Positions 1-12,959 of a stretch of DNA of 64,000 nucleotides are shown here, piece after piece. Source of the DNA: Alitta virens (lineage: Eukaryota; Annelida; Polychaeta; Phyllodocida; Nereididae); contig OW028576.1 in NCBI GenBank assembly GCA_932294295.1, forward strand, positions 28,899,227-28,963,226. The letters are read 5' to 3'. The number at the start of each line of letters is the position of its first letter. Position 1 is the stretch's first letter. A model generated the notes under the pieces. That model ran no database searches, was not told the origin of the DNA, and saw nothing but the letters and a program-made list of their open reading frames with translations. Made by a program: the position numbers and the translations under genes.

Positions 1-887
1 CAATTCTAAGACTTCCTACGACCCCCTACGACATCCCTGCGACCTCCAACAATGCCCTATAATCAGCTGCGGTAGACATGAATTTGTAGACTCAAAATTG
101 TTTGCACTTCACGACATCTCATGAATCAAACAGATTAGCTATGGTTAGGATACTTCTCGATCATATAGCTGATCTCTGACAATGCATGACAAATTCACTA
201 TTTAAGTCTTCAAACTTTATTGGATTTTAAGCCACACAACCATGAATTACAGAAAACATATAAAATACACTACAATAAACATAATAGATGGAATCATATT
301 ATGTTTTGCATACAGGGTTCATCAATTTCCCTTAGAGGGGGGAGGGGGACAGAATGCAGGCCTACTTTGTCCACTGTGACTTTCCCTAGCTTGCACAAGT
401 TGTGGCAGTTTAGTAATGGGGACATAAAATGTACTGATATGTAATATGAAGTGTAACACAAAGCACAACTGTTCCAAAACAAAGACAGGCAATTTTCATT
501 TGTAAATATTTGGGGGGAGGGATATCTGTATTGACCATCCCCCCTTCAAAATAAAAATGGGGGCCATATATCCCCCCCCCCCCCCCCCAATCTTCCCTAT
601 GTCAATGTTTAGTCTGAACCTATATATATTTACAGAGCACATAGTTGGTTAAAGTAAAAGAGTTATTGACCATCTCATGCAGTCAAACCAAGTAAAATTA
701 AACCTAAAATATTCTTGAATCAATGTAAAGCAACATGCAAGTAACATGTTGCTTCTGCCATGCAATAATTACAGCATCTGATTAATAACTAGTAATCTTA
801 ACAGGGTTCATGTCACAGCCAAATTTGATTTGTCTCTTCTCTGCACTTGAGTCACTGGCATGATTATTCACACACATACACACAGAT
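1..887. other. No gene recognised; 3' flank or intron of the Ig-ankyrin receptor
   Basis: I see no coding similarity here. A pure C run lies near 571-588 and G-rich strings near 336-350 and 510-520. Because the exon ending at 888-893 can be read as a splice donor, this stretch may be intron rather than flank if further copies of the cytoplasmic module lie to the left of the window. Confidence 0.4.
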
Positions 888-2850
888 TTACTCTATCAAT
901 ATATTGATGAGTTCACTGTACAGAGTTTTGTAACATTCTGCAACATTTTCATTGTATCCTACATCCAGTTTCTCTTTAACAGTGAATCCCTCATTGTCCT
1001 TCATTGTTTTGTTGGAGGAAGAGGCAAGGTGTTTCATGAGCCATAAGTATGTTTCCACACCATATTCAGGAATATCTGAAGGAAACTTGTGTGCCAGAAT
1101 GTGAAGAACAGTGCGACCTTTGTGGTCCTGAAAATCAACATTTTTCGTAGTTTTTAATATCTCGATAAGGTCACAGAATAGGCCCAGGAAGTATTCTGGA
1201 ATCTTCTGACCATATGTTTTGGCCAGTGTGTGCAAGGCAATGTAGTTTTTGTTGTCTTGAACATCTATGTTGGATGAAGCAAGGCTTTTGACAAGACCCA
1301 AGAACATCTCACGTTCTTTCTCGACAACATCTGTGGAAAATATAGGAAATGACTCAGCGATATAATGTAGAACTGATTGGCCAGTGTCATCCTGATTGCT
1401 AATGTTCTTGTTTGATTTCAAATGTTCCACAATGTCTATAACACTTTCCAAAAAACCATCCGGTAAGGAGATAGAATACAACAATTTTTGAAGAGGAGTT
1501 CTTCCGCACCAATCTTTCTCGTCAACAAGTGCCTGACTGTGTGTAATAACATGTCCGATCGCTTCATTGTATCGCCTAAAGAATTCAGGTGGCAATTGTT
1601 CCTGTTGTTCAAGAAGCAGGTTCCAATCTAGTTCCACAATGGCATGCAGAGGAGTTCCTCGAAGATCCTTACTGGATGCCATGGTTTGAGGCAGGAACAA
1701 TGGCAAGACCTCCATTAAGTGAGCAGAAAGGTCACTTTTGAAAAGAAGTATCCTAAATATCGCCCAGAAAAACTTGTACTGAGCAGTGTAACGTGCACGC
1801 CTCTCCATTGTCCTCCAATCTTCAGCTAGCCATATGGGATTTGCATCATTCTCAAGCAGGAGTCTCAGTGTAGAGATGAATTTTTCTGTCCATTCAAAAC
1901 ATTGTGCCGACTTCGAGACATACTCGGAGTTGTTGATCAAGAACTTCAAAAATTTTGTCCTGAAGAAATAATATTTTCACTTGAGCCATTTAGAAATTAC
2001 TTATAAAGCGAATGTTGGTGGTCTCTGTATTGAGAAGAAAATTTTTTTTATCAAAAATCAAGAAAAAAAAAAACAGAACAGGAAATATTTGCTCACCTTG
2101 ACAAAAGAGAGTCTGTTGGGATGACTAACTGTAAAATAACATTGAAAACACAAATCAATCCCAGCCAAAGAATTAAGAATCGTTATTTGGTTTCATCACA
2201 AGACCAACAATAACTGAGAGATGTAATGAAAACTTGATATCTAGTACCAGTGAGGTGTTATTAATCCATCAAATTCTAAAATAGCTAGATATAAGTGCCC
2301 CGTGATATACCTGAATAAATGACAGCATGCTTTCTTGGTGTTGGAAAACGTTGACAGGCTGAACTTTGTCAGTTATAAGCATTATCAAACTCAGCAAGGG
2401 TCCCTGCTTTGGTTTGTATGGAAGGTAACCGTAGATCTCTGCCATTTTCTGTGTAAAGCAATCAATAATATTGAGTTCATCTGTAGACATATTATTTCAG
2501 GTTAAACTTAACGAAATTACTTTCTTTTAACTAAAATAAATTTTATCCATATATATCATACGATTGAGTACATGTCATGTAATTAGTGTTTCTTATCTTA
2601 GAAATGAGGAAGTCCTATTCCACTTTAATATTTCTCGATAGTGTAATGTCACTTTACCTTGGTTATTTCAACATAGTGAGGTGATGCTATTAGGATGTCT
2701 GCTTTCTTAACCATGGTCAAGAAAATTCTTGGGTCATCTTCGAGAATCTTGCTGCCATCACCATTGAGCATATCTAAAAGTCTGTGATAGTGGCCATCCA
2801 GGTCTTCCTTTCTTTGAAGCTTTTGTATGAGTTCCAAGCATGCAGAAGAT
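888..2850 (-). repeat. Cytoplasmic module copy B (four exons)
   Basis: Exons 2850-2658 (193 bp, MVKKADILIAS), 2448-2311 (138 bp, begins KMAEI), 2128-2097 (32 bp, LVIPTDSLLS) and 1959-888 (ankyrin-like, RARYTAQYKFFW, GRTPLQ, VLHYIAE, GRTVLHILAH). It is about one repeat unit shorter than copy A in the ankyrin exon. The first exon starts in the same phase as the first exon of copy A, so it can be joined after copy A or after the receptor tail. Confidence 0.75.
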
Positions 2851-5800
2851 CTGTGAAGAACATGAAAAAAAAAAGTCATTAAAAATGTATGATACCTGAT
2901 ATCCCATTCATCAGAACTGTAAATATATAAAATATAAATCCTTTATTACTAGGTAGGGTGTTAGTTAAATTGGTTTGCTTGAAATATAAACATTTTGATG
3001 TAAAGTTTCCAATATCATTATCAGGGAAACAAGCGTCAACCACACTTACTGAATAAATTGCAGTCCTTTCCTTGCAAGTGCATCACTTGCACCTTTAGCA
3101 ATGAATTTTTCCTCAATGTCCAAGAGAATTCTTTCCATATCTGAATCGTGTGCCCCATTTTGTAGCTTTCCTTTTAGGATCCAGCTGTATGGTGTAGCCT
3201 GCTTTTTGTCTTGGGCATTCACATTGTATGGTGTCATCAGCAGAGGCAATATTTCGAGAAGCATTTGTCCATTGTTAAGATTTTGAACGAACTTTTCTGC
3301 AAGCACATGGACAACAGTGCAGCTTTTTTCATCTGGTATGTCAATGTTTGTTTGGGTCTTTAAGACACTCGTCAGCTCTGTGAATAACCGTCTGTGGCTT
3401 TCTGACATTTCCTGGTTGCATTTATCAGCAAGTACATGTAGAACTGTGCATCCTTGGTGATCCTTGATATCCAGATTCGTATTTGAGAGCTGTATAAGAC
3501 AGTTGACAACGTCTCGGAATGTCTTCAAGCAATGTTCTGGAATTTCCCAGCCAAACTTGCCCACTAACATATGCAATGCAGTTCTTCCATACTTGTCCTT
3601 GAGATTGACATTGGAAGGGGTTGCCAATTTCTTGAAAATATCAGCATACTCTGTGTTCCCTTTGGATGTGACACTCTCATAATATGCTGGAAAAGCTTCT
3701 ACAAGGTAATGCAGGACTGTATAGTCTTTTTCATAATCTACATTTTTCTCACTCTTTTCTGATTTCAAAAGACTTGAAATTTCCATGATATTTTTCAGGA
3801 TATTTTCCTCTAATCTAATGTTATGAAACAGTTTCTGCAAAGGAGTTCTCTCACACCAGTCTGTTGCATCAATCAGCGAAGGATCTTGATCAATTACCTT
3901 CTTGATAGTTTCTATGTATTTCTGAAAAAAGTTGTTGATAGTTTGTTGCGTTTGCCCAGAAAACCATTGCCAGTCTAGTTCCATGAGGGCATGCAGTGAA
4001 GTACCTCGAAGATGCTCAGTCATCTTACATTCTTTCTCCATGAACTTTGGCAGTATTTTCTTTACATTTTCAAATAGATGATCCTTGAAAATAATAATCC
4101 TGACTATGACCCAGAAGAACTTGTACTGTGCAGTGTATCTTGTACGTCTTTCCATTGTCGCCCAGTCATCTGCAATCCATGTAGGATCCGCTCCTTTTTC
4201 AAGTAGAATTTTTAAAGTGGAAACAAATTTTTCATTCCACTTAAAAGTGTGCTTCGAAGATGATACATACTCAGATCTAACAATCATGGCCATCAATAAC
4301 TTTGGTCTGAAAATATAAGGAACAAACTGAAATGGCAACAAAGTTAACAGCAAAAACAACTTTCAAAAAATTCTAAATATCAAGGAATATTTGAATGCCT
4401 CATATTTATTTTGAAAAGTAATGATATAAAAAAATATCACACTTACCGTGATTGATCAGAATATAAAGGAATCAATACCTGCAATAGTTAATAAAAGGTA
4501 TTGAAAGCAACTATTCATAATAATATGAAAAATAACTTTTTTTGTAGTATACGAATGAGGAAAAAAAAATTAAATATATAAATCTTTAAATAGTCTGGAA
4601 TTTCTGCTTTCATAATATATTTGTATACTTGCCCAAACATTGTTGTTTGTACTCAAGCATTTTAGTTGTTTGTTGTAATGTTTTATTCTTCATAGAGTAA
4701 TAATAAATAATTATTATATCATGTTACACTGTTACAGTTACTTTCAGTTTGAAAATACAACCTCAACAAGTGACAAGAACTCCTGCTGCTTATCAAGAAT
4801 GTTTATCAGATCCTCCTTATCTCGCAAAAGCTCAAGCAAACATTTTAAGAGCTGTCCCTGCTTATCCAGACTTGCATCACTGATCTCTGCCATTTTCTGT
4901 AAAATCATACACATTCATCAAACAACAAATGAGAGTAGGATTCAGAATAAAATGTAAAACTTCTCTTCATGAATTCTCTCAGCCATAGTGAGGAAACAAA
5001 AGCCTTTTTCCATGTCCCCCAGATGTCCTTGATGTGTGGTCTAAAAATACACATGCTTTAAAAGCTCTAATTATTAGGAATAATTGGAACTATTGTACCA
5101 ATTAAGGGAGCTGCATATAACTAAAGATCGAAATTTGACATCATTAATTGCACTAAATGACCTTGATTGCATGATGACTAACCAATGGTTTCGAACGGTG
5201 ACAACGTATTACAAAAAGTTTTTACTATGTTAAATTCAACAGGCACCGTAATTGACCTGGTCTTAACATTAAGCAAAATTACATAGTCTGATATACTTAT
5301 TATTTGACTACATGTATAAATTATGTTCTTAGTTAACATGACTCGGCAAGCAAGTACAAATTTTGACAAAAGTGTGCACCCTAGAAAACTTGCCAGTCAT
5401 GTTTTCTAGTAATATTTATTGCCGGAACATCTTGAAAAATTCAGTACTGTAGAACATTTTGTCACAAGTTGACAAGACTGACTCACAAAAAATTGCTAAA
5501 TTATTATTTTAACTAATATTATATCCATATATGTGGAACATTTTGTCATATTATAAAAGTATGGACCTTATAAAAGCCTGCAGAGATATTACAAATAATA
5601 TTACTAATAAAAAAACTTGTCACAATAATTCCATCACTGTTTGGCACATGAATTGAGCATAAAATATGGCATTATTACTCTTATGGAGTTATGTATTGGC
5701 AAGACTCCATTTTACATTATAACCCATCATATTCAAGCAAAATATCCTGACCTTTACGATGTCATGGTAATCGGTGGATCCTATCAAAATGCTTGCTTTC

Positions 5801-8800
5801 TTAACCATCATCACAAACACATGAGGACAACCTTGAATGATTTTTTCTCCATCTTCGTCAAGTGATTTTTGAATATTATTTATCCGGTTCTGGAAATCTT
5901 GGGTGGTCTTCAATTGTTTGATAATAAGCTCAAACTTCTTTGATCTGGAAAATAAATTAAAATTTCTTCTTTTGTATGATTATATATGCAGATATATGTG
6001 TTTAAACAATTGCTAGCATCACAAAACTTATACATAAGTTGGCTGTGAAAAAAAAGTACAGCGTGTTACAATTTATTTAACGATGATATAATAAACTTGA
6101 ATATTCTTTGATCAACTGCGGTGGAAAACCAATCAAGAAGCTGGAGTAAGTATCAGGCTTTGTTTTCTGTATAGCATAGCTGTACTGTGCTGTAATAGTT
6201 ATTACCAATATTATCATAGAAATAAATTGACAAAAAGCCACAATTTCTTGGAACATTCACAACAAAACGAGTTAAATTACTTTGACGGTGCTTTGTATGA
6301 TGCATGATCTCCATCAATTTGTATCTGAAAAAATAAAAATAAATTAACTACATGCTCTGTCAATATAATGCATGCTTATTTCAAAGTAATCCAATGCATA
6401 ATCAGCATTTCCATTATTAGTGTCTTTTTTTGTGACTGCACAGAATGCTGAGCCTCTTAATATTGCTTAATTCAGGTAACCTGTAAATGACCAGTTGCTT
6501 AAGACTTACCTGAGATGGATCTGTCATGGCATCCGAGTTAATCTATGTAAAGAAAGTCAGTGTCCATAAATTATAAATTGAAATTGTCATATGTAAAATT
6601 GCGAGGATCCCAGTCCAATAGTTTAAAATGTTTTCCGTGCTTTATGACATAATTTTACTCCACTTATAAAGTTTTGTTTAATTTTCAGAGAGAAGAGTTA
6701 TCATTACCAACACAATTGTTAGATATCTAATTCAAACAAGGCTATTTTTGCATAGTAAGGCAATTTGAACAAAAGCAATAAAAATTAGTTGGTGTTGGGT
6801 TATAACCAATAAATATGTTAAATGACTTCCTCCCACTCTGGATATAACTACATTGTATTACCTGCATATTATAGGAGATAATATTCTGTTAATAAGTTTG
6901 GACAAGTGATAATAAGTTTGGACAATTTTTGGTTTTAAAGAATATTTCTTGAATGAACATTTAGATTCTGTTATCTGACTATCAATATATTTGTAAGCCT
7001 TCAATAAAATAATTCTTGGTAATGGATTCAATTTACTTTAAGTATTTATTCTTTCATATTTTCACCTTTGTAGGTCATGAGGTGTGTTGAAACTTGGTTG
7101 GTCAGATTAACTACTGGTATATTTACTGAACACATAAGTTAATCCTCCAGCTATTTATCAGAAATTTGCACTCGCTATTAATGGGATAATACACTTACCG
7201 ATGGTTTACTGACAGGGACTACACTGATTTCTGTGTTCTGCTTCTTCTTATGATACCATACTTAAAAAAACCATAAGCAAATATGAAATATTTTTAATGA
7301 AAATTCCATCAAATATCACATTCATTCAGATAATCTAGAAGAAGTAAAGGTGTTATTTTCTCTTACCGAAGCACATGACAGCCCAAATGATGCATATAAC
7401 AATCAGTATAGCAACAATAATGATCACATAGATTGATACGCCTGCTCGAATCAAAAAGAAAAACAGAGAAACAGAGAATAAGCACACACTTTTTTCAAAC
7501 ATTACATAAAGTTGGAAAAGGTGAAATTAATAATAGATGATTAAATAACTGTACAATCCATTATGTATTACTTCCATTGTTTAAATAAGTGCTGCTTCCA
7601 ACCTAACAACAACTATGAAATTTACTTGTCCTTAGAATGAGTCATTATTGTGACGGGATTTTAATGAATAAATTTGTCTGGTCTTGTAATATTTGTGTGC
7701 TGATCACATGACACCAGCATGAGTCCGAATTCTTAAAATGGCAACGTCAAAATCTTTGTGTGGGACAAACAAGAACAATAACGATTTTAATGTATGGCCA
7801 GCAACTGTCCCACATGTCACATCAAATCATGCATTTGCCTTTTTCCCCAGCAGAGGGAAGGTATAATCACTCGCTCATCTGACCGGTATTGACGTAGTTT
7901 AGTGAAACATTGATGAAATAATGCTTTGCAAGTTAAGAATAATCTTGGGAAAAATTGTTGTTCTTGGTACTGTAAGTATTTGTTGCTTGGCTTTAGCAGA
8001 GCTTACGACTATTTCCTATCAATATCTATTGGTCTGTTCATGTAATACTGTGCATATGATGTTGGCTGTTTTTATTTAAGTGAAGATTAGTGAGTGAGTG
8101 AATGAGTGATATATATGGGATAATTTGAACTGTGTGTGCATTGCTCAGAGGAGTTCTTCATTGGCCATCCCCCAGGGATTTCAAAAGCTGGTAGAATATA
8201 AGATGTGTTACATATATTTTATATTTCTTGATAGAAAAACATGGTTGGAAGAAAGATATAGATTTCTTACCACCCTTATAAGGCTCATTTCCAGTTTCAT
8301 CAGAATCAGGTACTGAAATAATCCAAAGCAGTACTTTTATTGTCATTATAGAAAATTTGCTGATATTTGATATATTCCAAATGACTTCCATGGAGAAATT
8401 TGTTTCAAAGATAGCACTACTAAGAATCAAGCTCAGCATGTCATATTCTATATTTTCTTCGATCAATTAATTTATAAATTTTACCCCAGCATACTCACCA
8501 GCCTCAAAAGCAGCTACTGTTTCATTTTCAAATTGTTTCCCTTCTATAACATTCCTCGCTGTGCACTTCCATTTGTTTGGTCCTATCATTTCATCAGTAA
8601 CATTAAGACACTCGCTTTCACTGGGATTTCCTGCAGCAAGTAGATGTAACAGAAAATTGAAATTATCAATAAAACAAATATCAAAATAAATAACATTCAC
8701 AGTATGTAATTCTTTTAGTTTTATATGATTTACATCTATATTCCTCATACTGCTTTAAGCAGATTTTGTTCAGTTTACTGCTAAATTTGATACAATAGAA

Positions 8801-11800
8801 AGTTTCAAATTTTTTAATGTAAGGTATACTTCCTTAGTTGTGATATTTCTGTTCAGCTACAAGACACAGTACATATTACACAATGTCAAACTGCTGTTGG
8901 TATCTGTAATGCTCAAGTCACTCACCTAATCTGGCAATATCTTCCCATTCAAATGAAGGAGGCGGGTTCCCTTCGGCTAAGCATGTCAGAGTACTTCCAA
9001 CTCGGTATCTTTCCTTACGGGGAGTGGAGTTCACATTGCGGACAGAGTCTTTGATTAATGAAAGAGGGCGGTGAATAACTTAAATGCATAAATCCAGATA
9101 CCATACCATATGGGGTTAAACAACTTTAGCTGACCCAAGTGGCTTTTTTTAGCTTTGAAGTTTATTACTTTTTTTTCAATAAATCTCCATATCTTGCCAG
9201 TCATGTGTTACTATGTATTGTAAATACACAACCAGCGTTAATAATTAAAGATTTACACAATGATCACTCAGCTGCTTTGACTTACACTGTACGTTGACCA
9301 CTCTGGAATTTAATACTTTTTCCGATGGATATCTTGTTTGGATTGTGCATGTTATTTTTCGTCCATGGAAGCTCTCATCCAGTTTCAAGGCAAGGATCTA
9401 GGAACAGAATGTTCTTTAAAATTATTCACATTTGCAAAACAGGTGAGGTACAAAAACATTATGGAGATCTATCATGCAGACAAACTAAACTGGCCTTTCG
9501 TGCGAGATAAAGGTTTTTTCCGAGATCAGTGAATCCAATTTCTTGGGCTGTTTCTTGCATGCCATTAGTGTCCAGCGCTATATTCAGCGCGGGATGATGG
9601 TATTGCGAAATTTCATCTTTGCTTGGTCCTCCAAATTTTGCTTCACATACAAACACTGTTAGGTGACCTTCTGTTGGGGTGGGTGTTGGAAGTGTCAGTG
9701 TTGGCTCACCTAAAACAAGTTTCTGTTCTTAAATTTTTATGAAAATAGCTGCATCTTGCTATACATTTATAATAAATGATCCCCATGCATTACCACATAA
9801 GTCAAATTCTGAAACGGTGTCAGAAGTAATAATATGCACTTGACAAAATTGAGGAAAGGACAAAATGGCCTTAATTTCTCTAAGAACCCCTGCCCTTCAT
9901 TCAGCTGCCGAGAAGGCAGACTTTAGAGTCATTGAATGCTATGTGTGTCAAAATGTTGGTCATTAAGAGCATTAAAAATTGAATCATTATGGCTAATTCC
10001 ACAATAACATCCTATCTTCCAATAATTAGTTTTTTCAGTCATTTTGGAATATATTGAATTATGATAGGCTTTTCTTTGTTGTAGACTACTTTCTGTTTGG
10101 AAAATGCTGCAGCACAAAGGAGTCTGAAGAACAACAAATGGCAGACTTGATCGATAGAGAGATAGATTTTTTTTCTCATTTTAGATAGATAGGTAGATAG
10201 ATAGACATTAATTAATTTTATTCAGAATCTATATTAAAGTAATAGCATATTTTCTAAATATATCGTTTTTATGTAATCTCCTAAATGTGTGCTTTATGGT
10301 AATTATGTTTCTGTATTTAGACTATGATTGATGATGTTTTTTTTATGAGATTTAAGACAAAATGTGTCAGCTATGAAGATCTTCGTACTATTTGCAATAG
10401 ACTACAGTGTACTACATGGATTGTTATTTTTAATCATTCAGGTGTGAAGAGCCAATTCAGTAGGCCCTACTGTCTCTGAGACATCCAGTAACTGGGTCAA
10501 TTTGGTCCCTGATACTGAAATGCGAGAGTGTAAAGCCCCCTTCACACGATAGCCAGATCAGAGTATCACTCAGGCATACACTGGGTAATATACAGTGTAA
10601 ACCTCATTTTTATTTCCGGCATTGTCCGGGGCAATCCGGGACCACACTGGGCCTCCGGGGGAAAAATTAACAATGTTCAATTTTTAATGCCGGAGGTCCC
10701 GGAGTAATTTAATCCTTGTTGATCCGTGTAGACTCCCATTAGACTCAGCCGATCGCCGGAAATCTCCGGAAATCTCCGGAAATCTCCGGAAATCTCCGGA
10801 AATCTCCGGAAATCTCCGGAAATCTCCGTATTGACTACGGCATACTTTGTGTTATCTCCGGCTACGTCTGGCGTCAACCGGGCATGAAAATTTCACCGCC
10901 ATGTACGCCGGAGAGTACAAGGACCAACACGGTTCCACACGAATGAACACGGTGTAAAGACCGGTTATATCTGTAAAGGCACCGTGTAAAATCCGGTTCA
11001 CTCTGCACTCTTACGGGACAGTCGTGTTAACTCCGTGTTGCTCCTTGTTGACACTGTATTGCATCGTGTACACACCGCCAAACATTTCTTTTTTGTTGAC
11101 ATTTTCAGCTCTCTGTGTTAATTTGAAGAGTGTACATCAAGACGTTTCTTCTATCTATTTATCCATCTATCTAACCTACATACCCATCTACCTACATATC
11201 CACCTATCTTTACATCTATATATCTATCTATGGGAAATGGCACATCCACTATACCTACCAAGTACCACCAACATTGCATTTATTTTGATGTTCAGCAAAC
11301 GGCAGGTGTATTTTCCGCCATCTTCATACGTCAGGTTTTTTATCTTCAATGTGAATGTATCCCCTTCTATTGTAACAGAATGTTTTTCATAGTTTTTTTC
11401 GGGATAATCAATTTTTCCATAATTATAGTAGAAAATTATGACGTCATTGAACTCCCACGTTAATGATGGTTCAGGACCAAATTGCACCTGGCAGGAGAAT
11501 GTAACTGCCTCTCCAACCTTTCTGGTAGCATTATAGGGAGGACCAGTGATTGATTCATTGTTGATGAGATCTGAAATATCATCAGATCAACAATGTAAAT
11601 TTATCAAATGTATAATCATTAAACAGTAAACAGAAAATTATTCTTATAAAAGTGAACAATGACAGGTATATGGTAACATTATATCAGAAGCAAACATTGT
11701 TGGCCAGCACAGGAAGGCATTAGAAGAATCAATGAAATCTATAGTGGCAAGGTTAGAGTGGGAGTCACAAAGTGGGAAGGAAATCAAGCATGCCAGAAGC

Positions 11801-12311
11801 AAAAAAGAAAACCCAATTTATATTGGTAAACATATGTGATTTCAATGGGTGCAGGCATCATGGAGGAGTGACCAAAAAACTAGGATGCCTGCATTAAGAC
11901 AAGAAAAAAAAAAGATAAGAGATAAAAACACAAAATATATTGTACATTCAATTCTTCGCTCACAAGTTAGATTGACATTATGATGTTGCCAACTGCATAC
12001 ATAACAACAAGTAATAAAGAAATAGTAAATTTAAAGGATTAACATTACAACCTATGGGTGACATTTTAGTCAATAAACAACTGGTTGTAGGTATGAGGAA
12101 CTGCATTTTTTCGGAACCTGGTTTCAACATGCATGCCAAGCAACAATTTGAGTATCTTATATGTGCCTAGTTTCAATTTTGATGCAAATTAATCTAAATA
12201 AGTGGACTTATGATAAATGTAAACATGTGTATAATCACCTGCCACACATGAGTGCAGTATGATGTACAGGAACACCAGTGAAATCAGCTTTAATCCAGGG
12301 TATGCCAACAT
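888..12311 (-). CDS. Ig-domain transmembrane receptor with duplicated ankyrin-type cytoplasmic modules
   Basis: Nineteen exons join in frame (about 1427 aa): 12311-12239, 11570-11259, 9709-9486, 9397-9286, 9048-8926, 8630-8499, 8312-8271, 7441-7367, 7260-7199, 6542-6510, 6324-6281, 5944-5752, 4896-4762, 4478-4447, 4306-3050, 2850-2658, 2448-2311, 2128-2097, 1959-888. Seen: a hydrophobic signal peptide (residues 1-24); a V-type Ig (about 25-128, C..W..DGGKYTC); a second Ig over two exons (129-240); a third over two exons (241-325, LTC then KWKCTAR); a membrane segment (about 341-362, IYVIIIVAILIVICIIW) followed by WYHKKK; and a short tail to residue 410. Two copies of a four-exon module follow, each ending in ankyrin-like repeats (TALH/TVLH). 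The donor at 9486 (TTA|GTTTGT) is the weakest junction. Stop codons at 6277-6279 and 3046-3048 overlap possible donors, so shorter proteins (411 or about 950 aa) are alternatives. A cell-surface receptor role is inferred; I do not recognise a named family. Confidence 0.7.
2942..2947 (-). promoter_or_regulatory. Possible poly(A) signal after ankyrin module A
   Basis: AATAAA on the minus strand about 100 bp past the TAA at 3046-3048, in the intron between modules A and B. It fits an alternative end after module A; chance occurrence is possible. Confidence 0.25.
3046..5944 (-). repeat. Cytoplasmic module copy A (four exons)
   Basis: Exons 5944-5752 (193 bp, helical, contains MVKKASILIGS), 4896-4762 (135 bp, begins KMAEI, rich in Leu and charged residues), 4478-4447 (32 bp, VLIPLYSDQS) and 4306-3050 (1257 bp, ankyrin-like). 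The large exon starts with a conserved non-repeat region (TARYTAQYKFFW-like, here RTRYTAQYKFFW), then GRTPLQ/YTVLH/GRTALH/GCTVLH/CTVVH units spaced roughly 45 residues apart, longer than the usual 33. Exon order, phases and lengths match copy B almost exactly. Confidence 0.75.
6072..6077 (-). promoter_or_regulatory. Possible poly(A) signal for a short Ig-receptor form
   Basis: AATAAA on the minus strand about 200 bp past the TAA at 6277-6279. It would fit a membrane receptor of 411 aa that lacks the ankyrin modules. In DNA this AT-rich the hexamer is common by chance. Confidence 0.25.
10150..10206. repeat. (GATA)n-like tract, left
   Basis: Degenerate GATA/GATAGATA repeats. A complementary TATC-rich tract lies at 11140-11231, so the two flank the MITE copy as an inverted pair. 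Confidence 0.7.
10533..11110 (-). mobile_element. Diverged MITE copy, inverted relative to the copy at 15.8 kb
   Basis: Lies in the intron between the first two Ig exons of the minus-strand receptor. It shares the CCCCTTCACAC end, GC-rich CCGG/CGGAG strings, and long matches read in reverse complement (the segment with GTACACACCGCCAAACATTT) with the element at 15810-16434. The end near 11110 lacks the terminal stretch present in the other copy, so this copy is truncated there. Confidence 0.65.
10755..10830. repeat. 10-bp tandem array (CCGGAAATCT)
   Basis: At least seven near-perfect decamers inside the MITE copy. The intact copy at 15.8 kb has only a single related string here, so the array expanded locally after insertion. 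Confidence 0.9.
11140..11231. repeat. (TATC)n-like tract, right
   Basis: Degenerate CTATCTAC/TATCTATC repeats directly beside the V-type Ig exon (which ends at 11259), complementary to the tract at 10150-10206. Confidence 0.7.
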
Positions 12312-12959
12312 GGTCTACTGGATTAGTTCATCTGAAATAATCATTATGATAAGGCAAAGAGGCAAGTATGGAATACTGAATTGCTGCATCATTTCTAATC
12401 TCTCTTACCCGAATTTAACCATTTCTTTTGTGGAATCTTTCATGTGACCACCTGAAAGAAAACAATTGTAGCCTGTCATTTACATGTATGTAAATTTAAA
12501 AGAATTGTTTTACAAGTTTGCAAATTCTTCAGACTAGATAATACTTTATATGGCTCTGGCAAAAAATATAAGTATGATATTGTACTTTGACCCACAGCTT
12601 CGTTTCATTTCTAGTTGAACTGTAACACTAATGCACACACCCTAATGCAATTTTATACAGTAACGCCTCTATATGGCGCATTTGTCCTTTTTGATAGTCA
12701 CATTGGCATGTATCAGCTATGTATAACAAATTTTGGAAAAATTAGAAAATAAATATTTTCGTATCCGGAGCAGAACTCTGACAGTCAGTGTTCGAAATAA
12801 GAGTATCTGGTAATCCCAGACGACCATTTATGGTTACGGATGACCAATTATCTAACCTAAGCTAATCCACTGGATGACTAATTTATTTACAGAGTGTTTT
12901 AAATAGTGTGTGCCTGTCGGATGGACACTCTAACAATAACCCTCTTCGAACTTTGTTCG

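Noticed and set aside
3101..4318. Plus-strand frames of 61-77 residues across the ankyrin exons
   Set aside because: They are antisense shadows of the minus-strand ankyrin exon, which has recognisable repeats and conserved splice phases.
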